A stretch of 64,000 bases of DNA from Angiostrongylus vasorum. Taxonomy: Eukaryota; Nematoda; Chromadorea; Rhabditida; Metastrongylidae. Below the pieces are notes generated by a model, which was given only the letters and a program-made list of their open reading frames with translations, ran no database searches and was not told the DNA's origin. Below are positions 1-10,600 of the stretch, piece after piece (within the stretch, counting starts at the first letter, position 1; every line of letters begins with the position of its first letter). The stretch is from NCBI GenBank assembly GCA_018806985.1, contig JADANN010000221.1, positions 186,001 to 250,000 of the forward strand, given 5' to 3'. Position numbers and translations under genes: made by a program.

Positions 1-84
1 GTCTCTGAATATAAGCATGAACCAGAGAGTTGAAAGGGAAACAGCCTGCTTAGCCTTCTTCAAGTTCAGCATATAGTGAGACAT

Positions 85-225
85 ATAAGAGAGACAGGTT
101 AAACGAAGGACCCCGCATGGCGTGGTGGTGAACGCGTTGGCGCCCGGAAAGCGTAATAAGCGCGTTCGTTCACTACCGCAAACACCTGCGTTCCGGAGTT
201 TTGCAAATATCTCAGCATCTTTTAA
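85..225 (+). repeat. S3 short dispersed repeat
   Basis: Contains GTGGTGAACGCGTTGGCGCC, a GTTCGTTC box-B-like motif and GGAGTTTTGCAAATATCTCA. Confidence 0.6.
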
Positions 226-269
226 CAGTTCCCAAGATCGACTTTCTATTAAATTCGGCACTGGATTAC

Positions 270-480
270 AAATCTGTTGTTCTCTTTTTTACAGCAATCG
301 CGAGGTTGTTATTCAGCACACCTTTACTTCCTTACAAATATAACACATACAACACAATGGTAGCTGACGTTTCAGCAGTATCGCCTTCTTCAGAGCCTGG
401 AAGGGTACACTTATATGTAATTTACTAGGTCAAACGCTTCAACAACGCAAACAGAAAGATGAAAATCTGAACGATAATTA
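270..480. repeat. Left arm of PLE inverted repeat
   Basis: About 200 bases that recur in reverse complement at 1649-1838. The arm contains an intact hammerhead-like core on the minus strand (363-397). Confidence 0.8.
363..397 (-). ncRNA. Hammerhead-ribozyme-like motif H1
   Basis: Minus strand: stem I GGCT, core CTGAAGA, GC-rich stem II, then GAAACGTC and AGC, which pairs back to GGCT. One stem II pair is weakened. It lies downstream of the PLE RT fragment, where PLE hammerheads are known to occur. Confidence 0.6.
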
Positions 481-1100
481 CACAATCACCAGATTCTCGA
501 AACGGAATCCAGTTTTTTCTCGGTTTCTCCCGGGTGAACTTAATGTACTCAGACTGCTCGTTCAATAATTCGAAGCATTTGTCCGTCTCCTTCTGCGTAA
601 AGAAGACAAAACAATCGCCTATGTACCTGCAGTAGAGTAGTGGCCCGAGACCGAGAACGGGGGCTTCTACTTTAGACATAAGCGCAATGGCAAGGCTTGG
701 TGCCAGTCTCTGTCCCGTTGCCAACCCCCTTATTTGCGCGAAATATTTCCCAGACTATCTGAAAATCGAGCAGTTTAGGCACTCGTTTAAGAGAGCCATG
801 AGCTGCTGGATGGACAAGCCATGCATATTTATTCTTCTTTCATGTTCAACAAGAAGTTCGAAGATGGCTTGCATTGCGGAGTCATTCGATACGTAGGTGT
901 ACAACGCAGTAACGTCGAAAGACTCCATCACGTACGCGTTATTAGGAGACGCGTTACGTAGACGTTCTAGGAACATTCGGGTGCTTGTGAGGCGAGCTGG
1001 AATATGGTTAAGCAACTGGGCTAGTACTAGGCTTAGAAACCCGGTTATCCTATCCGTTGGCCCGACTACACAGCTGATGATTGGTCCTTAAATGATGACG
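425..1100 (-). pseudogene. Penelope-like element reverse transcriptase fragment
   Basis: Two minus-strand frames carry RT motifs: SFDVTALYT (motif A, about 900-930) in one, then LAPSLAIALMSKVEAPVL and PLLYCRYIGDCF in the other. The expected YIDD catalytic box reads YIGD, and the frame shifts between the two parts. The FDVxxLYT and YIDDCF context is typical of Penelope-like elements rather than LINEs. Confidence 0.75.
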
Positions 1101-1274
1101 GATTAGTTGACGCAAGATCACCAGGTGATACTAACTTATGTGTTTCAATAGGTAGGTATAAGATGGGACATGTTGGTCTATTGACTTTAAAGTGCGAAAT
1201 AACCGACGATTTTAAGCCTGCCGCCTTTGCCACTTTGACCCACTGATTGTTCAGTTTATCTACTACTACTTTTT

Positions 1275-1500
1275 TTACTTATATGTATCCGCATAAAAGA
1301 ACACCTAGATGGCAAACGAAAATCAAAACAAGGCACACCACTAGGCACGCATTGGATACAAAAACATAGCGGAGAAGATTTTTGATGTAAAAGTTGCTAT
1401 CATCGCACGGGAGACTAAAACACCAACGCGCAAATTTCTCGAGGCTTTTTGGATAAATTCCAAAAGTCCAAGAAGGAATAGCAGGGGAGAATGCCCTGAG
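1275..1500 (+). pseudogene. Penelope-like element GIY-YIG endonuclease fragment
   Basis: Plus-strand translation gives IRIKEHLDGKRKSKQGTPLG, THWIQKHSGEDF, then EAFWINS-like remnants broken by stops and frame shifts. This is the C-terminal half of a PLE GIY-YIG endonuclease. It faces the opposite way from the RT fragment at 425-1100, so the two come from different copies or a rearranged one. Confidence 0.65.
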
Positions 1501-1648
1501 ATAACGCGTGATCTAGCCCCCGTATCTCAGAACTGATCTTTGATGTAGGGTGGTGTAGTAGTCAACCATATGCGACTCTAAGCGGCTGTTCCTCCTTGGT
1601 GGAAAACAGATAAAAACGGTGGGTTTTTCGAGAAGCCGGTGGTCATGT

Positions 1649-1838
1649 ATAATTATTGTTCAGATTTTCATCTTTTTGTTTGCGTTGTTGAAGCGTTTGA
1701 CCCGGTAAATTACATAGAAGAAGGCGATACTGCCGAAACGTCAGCTACCGTTGTGTTGTATGTGTTATATTTGTGAGGAAGTAAACGTGTGCTGAATAAC
1801 AACCTCGCGATTGCTGTAAAAAAGAGAACAACAGATTT
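1649..1838. repeat. Right arm of PLE inverted repeat
   Basis: Reverse complement of 270-480, about 20 bases shorter because a deletion removed the stretch just before the hammerhead core at about 1714. Confidence 0.8.
1715..1745 (+). ncRNA. Broken hammerhead-like motif H2
   Basis: Retains the stem II hairpin and GAAACGTCAGC but has TAGAAGA in place of the CTGANGA core, because a local deletion removed stem I and the first core bases. Confidence 0.4.
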
Positions 1839-2619
1839 ATCTCAGCATCACTGAAGTTATATTTCAGCATATAGTTTTTATATTACGCTCCATAAAACAA
1901 ATAGGGTAAGATTGTAAGACTATCACTGTTAAAACTATAACGAACCTCTCTTGTAGTTAATAAAATTACCACTGCTGCTATTTTTTTGCATACTCCGTCA
2001 ATTAAGCTGTTTTCCTTAACCTCAGTTGTACCTGATCTTTTCATATACTCCCTAGATTCAACTACACCTCTTCGGATTGAGTTCAAAAAGGCCAACACGA
2101 TAAAATGGGCTAACACGAAAACCATCTGCGGACGAGAATTGTCCCAAAGAATCGCATCACACAGAATTTGCTTCGATTGTAGAGCTTCAGCAACCCTTTT
2201 GAACAAAACTTCTTGCGACTAGCGTTTTTTTCTAAAAACATTGTTTAAGCTCAACAATATGAGAACATATTGATTATTTGTGCCAAGGTAAAGCAAATGT
2301 CGCTTGTCAAAAGTCTCACACAAAATTTTGAGTCAGCCACTATTTGTTTCATCAGCACACGAAACCTCATTTCGACTTGGGTTATATTTGAGCCAACAAT
2401 AATGTAAATTTATGAAGTAAACTTATGAAGTAACTACAAAATCAAATAAGTAACCCTAACCCTATCTTATTCAAAGAGTGAGTACAAATCCAAATCAATA
2501 ATTGACCATGTTTGAAAAAAATTATAAAGTATTAAAACTAAAGTGATAGGTAATCAATGGGATTTAAAAAAATAGTCGTTTATGGCAGCGTTAAGGTGGA
2601 AAGTTTGCTGAGAAAAAGG

Positions 2620-2750
2620 CAAATTAGCGGCCGCAGTGGTGCAGCAGTGTTTAACATGTTAGACCCCGGAATAGGTGACCGCGAGTTCGAATCTGGGCTA
2701 GGGTCCGAGGTTTTGCAAACTCCTCAATATAATTGTGGTTGTACTTACTT
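2620..2750 (+). repeat. S3-related tRNA-like repeat
   Basis: CGCAGTGGTGCAGCAGTG box A and GCGAGTTCGAATCTGGG box B, followed by an S3-type GGTTTTGCAAACTCCTCA. Confidence 0.5.
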
Positions 2751-3114
2751 ATTATTTTTTCCTAAGCAAAGAAGTCATCTGAAAAAATCACCCATAAGAC
2801 AAGCGGATATCTTGATTACAAGTACGAAATGGTAAAAACAAAGTGAAGTTATTTTTTCAGTCGGCTAATGAATATGAAAAATATTGCTAATGAATATGAA
2901 TAGATTACATTGCCTCAAAATTCCGTCTATCATCCAGTGCGTCAAGTATTCAACGGCTAACAAAAGTACAGATACGTCCTCCAATATTCACAATACTCAT
3001 GGGTAGTAGTGGGAGACGTGAAGTACGTCTGTCTGTGCTTCGGATCCATCAGCCGATAGAGGTACGTTCACTCGTGAGTGTTCACTATAGTCGTCAGCAC
3101 CTGGAATGTTCTGG

Positions 3115-3450
3115 AGATCTCAGCACATTTTGCATTCTATTCGTTTCCTCGCATCCACCATTTTCGAATGTCTTCGAACTTTTCAAGTGTGATTTTGGTC
3201 GCTGCTTGAGGATTGCTGTGTTCTTTATGAATGTCTTGGAGTGCTGGTCGGGTCGATTCTCCCTGGAGTCTTTGGATAGCTGCCCTAAAATCTTCCTACT
3301 TGGATTTGAGGAAATGAATTCACTGCAAACATGACTTGGACCTATTTCTGGAGCCTGGGACGATAAGAACACTTGTGGTTCGGTGGTGGGTCGAACCAGC
3401 ACCGTACTCGTGATGGTCGGCATCACTACCCCTGGGCTACTCATCTTATC
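3115..3450 (-). repeat. S2 tRNA-like SINE copy
   Basis: Minus-oriented; head in reverse complement has a GTAGTGATGCCGACCA-like box A and GGTTCGACCCACC box B. Confidence 0.6.
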
Positions 3451-3601
3451 AACCAGCGCGTACTAGACAGAACTGCTGCGATTTCCTTATACTTTGACCT
3501 CAGTGTCATTACTATGAGAATCGATTTGAAATTAACCATCTAAAAATGTAGTCACGGTGAAACCCTTCTATGAAGTGCCACAGAATTTATTTCTAAACTA
3601 T

Positions 3602-3890
3602 AAAAAGGATAACGATAAAGCTCTCGGCGTTGATCAATCCCTGAAGGATGCACCATGCATTCGATTTCATTAAGTATAGTTGGAGGTGATTGAACGCATA
3701 TCTGGCCTTTTACAATGACTCGCGGTAGCCTACCGATGTATCGAACCAGTGCTGCTATCCTCACAGACAAATCTGGTACTACTTTGCCGACTCCGGAGGG
3801 ATGAAAGGCTTGGTAGACCATGGGCGCGGGGATCAATTCCACGTATGTGTCGCAGTCGCACCTCCAACCACTGCGCCACACGCTCCCAAG
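3602..3890 (-). repeat. S1 tRNA-like SINE copy
   Basis: Full-length S1 read on the minus strand: head with box-A-like TGGCGCAGTGG and box-B-like GATC-rich motif, body with TTGGTACC-type core, tail ending AAAGCTCTCGGCG in reverse complement. Confidence 0.75.
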
Positions 3891-5820
3891 GTATATCCTC
3901 AGTAATAAACCAGTGAAAAATCATTTATAACACTTGTCACAATGATATAACAATAATACCTCAGTATCCTCGAGTAAATGGATCTCTATCACAGCGCTTT
4001 CGGCTGCTCACTGTGACTTCATTCTGAACTAAAATATGTTTCGATCTTGCACATGCACTGATCAATTCAAAAAAATAGCTTTGAACGTTTCCATTAGATT
4101 GGATTAGTTGATGTTTTGGAAGAATTTCGTAGACATTATGGTCTTTCATTCGAGATAATGTGTTGTAATTCATGCCTACTGGTCTAATATTTATTTGTAC
4201 AAGCGCCTTTTGATGGAACTTTGTTGCTGCGCTGGAGATGGATAAGAAGGCGTTGGTGAGACGTATCACAGACGAGAACCAAAGCGGACCAAGGTCACCA
4301 AGTGGGCGAAGAACTCGCCAAACCACGTCCCAAGAGCCCGGTGTTGTGGGCGTCCGAACGGGGGAGTACTGAGGGAGGCGTTCCCGTTGGTAAACACGTG
4401 AACGGGAGACGATGCGTACACGGGTCGGGATCGCACTTGCGGAATGCTGCAACGACGACGTCTGGCCGGTCATGTGGATGACGTGCTCTCGCTACCAGTT
4501 CATCTCTGGGGTGGTTCGTTGCAGTTCATACCAAACTGGTATGCACTTTTTGAAAAACTGCCTCTTTCCCTGTAACCTCGAGATAACTAATCAATAGACC
4601 CTCAGATGATTAGGCTAACACGACATTGTTACGAAATTTCTATTCGGCTGACGATTTGACGCTGAATTTCGTAACAGTCTCGCGTTAGCTTCATTAGCAA
4701 AGAAAACATTGTATGTGTATTCTCGTAGTACGACTGACTGATCTTGTTTATAGAAGTTTACTGCGATAATATGCCAGCAGAGGAGCGATCCCTTCACTCC
4801 TTCGCCGCAGAGACACTTTTGCCAGTTAGCTCGACGCTAAATCTTAGCTCGCTGGAAAAAAAGCAACACTTTTGAAAATATTACTTCATAAGACCTGGGT
4901 GCGTTCTCATTTGAAACACGTGTCTACATGGTGAAACCAGATGCCTAAAAAGTCCTAGAACAAGAACGAACGGATCCAGAACTTGAGTTTCGTGATTCTG
5001 ATCGCCTGTTTGTCGGTATTCTCTTTTCGCGATGGTCCACGAAATCTGGCCGTATGTAGGGTCACGTTCGATAGCAACACATCGGTCTCCGTTACAGCTA
5101 ACCTGGAACGTCTCCCCCAGCATCTGACCAGTTCTTCTTTCGAAATCAACAGACTTATCAGTGTGGGTGAGTGCCGGAGAAATGGTCCCGTGATCGCCTA
5201 GATCCACGGGGGGCACGTGGTTCGGCGGCGACCAGCCGCTTGGCCTATTCGTGTGGTGAGGCGCCCGCCGTCGTCTCTTCCTTCGAACACTCGACGTTTT
5301 TCTTTGTACTTAAATGTAATGCAAAGGACGGTGCTTAATTTAGAAGCATTTCGTGTTGACTTTAAATACTCGTCATTTTCGGTGTGTATACTCGGTTGTC
5401 CATTCTTTCACATGAAAGAGGATCAAACCAATAAAACACGACCCATTCGTCCCATAACATCCAGAAGACACTTCTCATGGATGCTTAGAGAACTCTCCGA
5501 GAAGTTTTTTCAGGAAAACTCCGTGATAAGATCGTGGAAAGGGTTATTCTGGATTCTACTGTTCTTCTGCAAATTGTGAAGGATCGTGTCCGACGAGGAC
5601 TAGGGACTGTTCTGAACTGAGACCCTTTTCTTCTCCTCCTTATTTTTCTTACTCTCTTCGTTCCTCGTGCGGTAACATTTCTTACATTCCTCGTTCATAA
5701 TTCTTCGTTTTCGTTTGTTCATGTCATTTCCATCCTACCTAAACTCACCGTTGTTTATGTTTATGTTACTACTGCTGCTGCCGTTGTTATTGTCGTTGCT
5801 TTCCTTACCATTCCTGTTCC

Positions 5821-5836
5821 CTTTTCTTTTCAGAAA
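5821..5836 (+). other. Candidate trans-splice acceptor, carrier gene
   Basis: A pyrimidine tract ending TTTTCAG (AG at 5832-5833) lies three bases before the first ATG, and no upstream exon is recognisable. This is the usual nematode arrangement for spliced-leader addition. Presence of a spliced leader is inference. Confidence 0.5.
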
Positions 5837-6065
5837 ATGTTTATGGACCGTGAAGCACTTATTCATTTTATAGGAGGAGCCGTTGGAGGAACAGCAGGTG
5901 TTACTTAAAATCCAACTTTTCTGTTTTTAGCTTGAAATCAATGCGTTGTTCTACTAATGAACAATATGAATAGGCACCTGTATCACATGTCCCCTTGAGG
6001 TTGTGAAGACGCGGATGCAATCGAGCAAAGGGATCAATCCCATTGGACCAAGCACAAGTCAAGGC
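5837..6065 (+). CDS. Carrier exons 1-2: first transmembrane helix and first signature
   Basis: Exon 1 (5837-5897) encodes a short N-terminus ending HFIGGAVGGTAG. Exon 2 (from 5974) continues GTCITCPLEVVKTRMQSS, the first carrier signature. The phase-1 junction rebuilds a glycine codon. The exon 2 donor is uncertain: a GT at 6058 would leave phase 1, and a GT at 6066 phase 0. This choice sets the reading frame of exon 3. Confidence 0.85.
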
Positions 6066-7562
6066 GTGTGTTTCACTTAATCAGAGCCGAAGTTGAGCTG
6101 TTTGCTTCAGGATTTTCCATATAAAGTGGAGAGATTTTCGGGTTTGAAGCCTTATTGAAGGGCGTTTGTCAACGTCTTTTTGTGTTTTGTGATTGAAAAC
6201 ATTATGAACTAGGCGAACGCAGACAGTGATCGAGTAGAAATCCGTGGAACAACCTAGCAGTAAGAAAGAGGCTTCTGTCTTCATCTGTCTTTTAGATGTA
6301 TAGAACATTCTTAGGTGATCATACCGGGAGCTCACCGCAAACTGTCTTCCGAAAAGCGCCACCTTCCCAGCACTCTCTGTGTTCTGCTTACAAACATATT
6401 TTGGGTGAGTTGATTTATTGGTTGGAACCTTTTCTCTCTATACCATTTTGCATACTTGCTGCATAGTATTTGCAAGTACTCCTCAGCGGACCCTGAATGG
6501 GTGTACTACTATGTTTCATTAGTATCAGTATAGTGGCGTAGTCCTCCTAACAGCTTACCACCTCATCGTTCCTGGGTGTCGGGCTGCGGTGTACAGCGGA
6601 GAGATTCATCCCCCCAACAGGGTCTCCCAAGCTGAGGAAGAGTTGGGCGTTTAAATCATGAAGTCCAGCTAAGAGTAAACGAATACCAGGATCCACCACT
6701 GTCGTGGTATCAAACTAGTCGCATTGTGGCAAATCTCTCTCAGATTCACAAGGGCGGCGACTGCGTGTGGTGCTGCCGACCTGGGAGCTGACTTTGACTA
6801 GGTTGTCCTCAACACTGCAGGGAACCACAATAGTTAAATCAGCAAAGCTTCAAAAAATGGAAATTGTGCTGGGACCCGCACAGCCAGTGAATACGGGCCA
6901 TTCAAGTATCCAAATGTGCTGGCGTAGTATCGCGTAGTCGAAGGCGCCCTGCAATACACACGGGATCGATCCCCAAGCACTCCATTCCTCTGTGGTCGGC
7001 AAATTGGTACCAGACTTGTCTAGGAGGATATTAACACTGGCTCGATACATCGGTAGGCCAGCGCGAGTCATTGTAAAGCCCAGATATGCATTCAACCACC
7101 TCCAACGATGCTTAATGAAGTCGATTGCATGGCACATCCCTCAGGAATTGGTTAACGCCGAGAGCTTTATCCTTTTTGTTCCTATAGTGGCGTAGTTGCG
7201 TAAAGTTTTCTATGATTTCGAATCAAAGGAATTCTTTGTAGAAAACAGTCATCGAATTGGTGCAGAATTTATGGGGAGCTTAGCAGCAAAGGGTAAGTAT
7301 TCAGCAAATGTTTCAGGTGCTTTTTTTCTTCGAAAGCGTGTTGTTATCGTTGTAGGTGACATTAGTCGAAACCCAGTCTCTTTCATCTTCTCACGGTTTG
7401 TCCAGTCTCAAGCACTAGGTGAACCCAGCCCTCCACGAAGGCGGTTGAACATCATGCGTTACTTCTCGTAAGTTATCTCTCGTTCCCAGTTTTTAAGATC
7501 GTTTACAATTTTATCTATTTTATCCTGTCTCGAATATGATATGACAACTGTGGTGCGCATAG

Positions 7563-7613
<51 letters not shown>

Positions 7614-10600
7614 GTATATTGATTGATTTCCTCATTTTCTGTCTTCTTTTTGTGTCTATTTTTTTTTCAAAGAGGATTCTGCTTCTCTGGTAGGTGCACA
7701 CAACTCATCCATCCGTTCCTTGGAGACAGAGATGCTTGTTCATTTTGCCAAAAATTATTCAAGGCGAGACCCTCGTTTGCAAAGCTCTTTTAAAGTATAA
7801 AAATGGCTCTAGGGAAAAAAACGTGATATGTCCTATTTTTTACATGTTTTAGTCGCTGGAAAGACTTCTCAGTCACAATGTTAACTTTTTAGTTACTGCT
7901 CAGTACAATTTTTTCACGGTAGGATATGATATGTGATACAACCACAATGATGCTGAGGTATTTGTAGAACTCTGGACTACAAGTGTCTGCGGTGAGGAAT
8001 GAACGAGCTCTTACCATTTCCCGTTAATGGTATTGATCTGGGGACCCCAAATCGGCAATGAATCCATTTAAGATGCGCAGGCGTTAGCCCTCGGAAGGGC
8101 TAATAGCACGTTCGTTCCTCACCGCACCCACCTGCTGTCCGGAGTTTTGCAAACTTCTCAATCAGTTCGTTTGTGTAAACCGAAGTTTTTGCATGTTTTT
8201 CTGTCTTTTTCTACTCTTCTAAAGTGTTTTGTCACTTTCTAATAAGTTGTTGTTTGTCTGATCTTTGTCCTTGTTTATAACTCTCGGAGGGCCAACATTG
8301 GGAAACAAAACTATTCTTGCTTGCTCTGCAGTTTGTTGTACTTCTGTTCTTCATATGACTGAATCGAAATCTACTGCCGTATGTATCGTGTTTTTCAGAA
8401 TCAGCTAGAATCTTTACGGTTTGTGTCTTTTCAGCTATATCGTCAAAACTGAAGGGATTCGGTGCACTGTACAAGGGCCTGCTTCCCAATCTTGTAGGCG
8501 TCGCTCCATCAAAGTAAGTATTTTAAATATTGTCCCGCTCCTTGTTACCGCTGAAAAGATGTGTTCATCATCTCTTTCAGCATTTATAAGTACTTTTTGC
8601 CCATTATCAAATAATATTTGTTGCTGATTTTGCTAGAATTCTTGTAGTTTGGAACCTGGACACTTAACACACGTATAGATTTACTGCTTTGATGTGATGT
8701 TATTTTTTAGGATATTTTAGTTTCATTCTTTCTGCTTCTGTTTAGCAAACACGAGGTGTTATTTTATTTCTTTATTTACATATAAGCTGATGTTTCGGCG
8801 GATTTCGCCTTCCTCAGAGCCTGGAAAGGTCAAGTTGACTGCGATCTACACGGTCGAACGCTTCCATAACCAAACAGAGAAATTGTTGAACCAAAATTTC
8901 AGTCACATTGAACACAGAGTCTTTGCACACTCACCGCTTCCTATGAGTCTTCCACTAAATATTGAATTTTAATTAATTTTATATTTAAATATTTTTTAAT
9001 AATTTAAATATTAATTTTAGTTTTTCAAAAAAGTTAAACATCTAGGTAATTGGAAACGAAACGTAGATTTTCAAGATTTTTGTCGTAAACTCATCAGCGA
9101 TAAACATGGGCGATGTATTCTGGGACATCATCGTGCCCAACTGGGAAAAATCCTTTCCAAACCACTTCTGTGTTCGAGAACGAGTCTTTGACGAAAAAAT
9201 AAACGAAGACAATGTCTAATGTTAACTTTTTGCTTTTGGAACCGGCCGTCATTTAACCTCGGCACTGTAATAATCAGCATACTTCTATACTGTTGAACTT
9301 ACACGATGTTGATATGAGATGTTTATTCGGCTAATGTTTCGACGTCTTCGTTTGTTCCTCTTCTCAATGTGGCGTCTTAATCTCTCATCGAACAGGATCT
9401 TCCTCAGCTGAGCATCTCGAATGAGCAGAACATATCCGGCGACGCTCTTTTGTACAGGGCGGTTGTTGTCGATATGATTATCAGTTGGTGATAGTTTGTT
9501 TTCCAACCGATAATCAACCCTGCAGCAGTCGGTATTTTGTTAGCTAGCACATGGCAAACAGCAAAACAATAATGCGTGCAATGATGAAAGGTTTAAGGCG
9601 GGTTTTCTTGTATTAGCGATTTATACACATAATATTTACACGTGAGATTTGAAATGTATGGGTTCATTGGGTAGTAGGATAACAATAGTTATTAATCATA
9701 GTTAACTTCTTATTCGCTGCTTACTACAATTTTTCACGGCGTGGTATTATATGAAATACAACCATAACGATGGTGAGATATTTGCAAAACTCCGGACCGC
9801 AGGTGTCTGCGGTGGGGAACGAACACAGTATCACCCTTTCCGGGGGGCTAACGCGTTCACCACCGCACCATTGGGATCTTTCGTTTGGCCTGTCTCTCAG
9901 CCCTAGTTTTTAGCTGGAAGACAATGTTGTTTGGACTTCTGATAGTTGAAATTTCGTCTTTCTTAAATAACAGGTCACGTTTCTCGTTTGCGTAGAAGTT
10001 CAGTGTTAACAGATATGTTAGTTTAAAGTCGAAAAGTGCAGTTTTTTTCTGCTCACTTATCGCTTAAAACCATTTTATAATGGTTAGTTGTTTGTTAATG
10101 CCGTTATTATGTAATGTATTTAGGGCCGTATATTTCTATTCGTATTCTACGAGCAAACGAATTTGGAACGACTCAGAGCTATTCGTACCGAATAGTGCTA
10201 TTGTGCATATGGTGAGCGCAGGTTCAGCAGGTGATTTTGTTCTTCTTACACTGTTTGTCTCTTTAACAGTGCTATTTTGTCATGCCCATTTTTGCACGGG
10301 TTGATAGTTATAAAAACTTCACGTGATGTGAAGGTGAAGTCGACAGACCCATGACACCACTCCCGTGAAGTGCACAGTTTTTTCAACAACTCTGCAACAT
10401 TTCTATTGTTGGTCTTTACGGGCAAAACGATCGCTTGCAATACAAAGTGCACGCAAACATTGTCGACGTGTCATCTTCACTCTCGCCATAGAGAAATGTC
10501 CAGAGCGCTGTTATAGGATAGAAATCACTATCAGTTCGTCGGTCTTCCATCGTTGTTCAGGAAAACAGGTGTAACTCAAAAAAAGGTGTCTAATTAAAGT

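Larger units (their letters stand above)
1839..5820. other. No recognised gene; repeats only
   Basis: Apart from S3-related 2620-2750, S2 3115-3450 and S1 3602-3890 I see no conserved coding. An arginine-rich segment at 4220-4490 is GC-richer than its surroundings and may be an old element, but no motif is firm. Confidence 0.5.

Noticed and set aside
2441..2465. Telomere-like CCCTAACCCTA
   Set aside because: Only two units, and nematode telomeres use TTAGGC; chance match.
4220..4500. GC-rich segment resembling the C-terminal end of an RTE RT
   Set aside because: Arginine-rich translation in both directions, but no motif long enough to assign.
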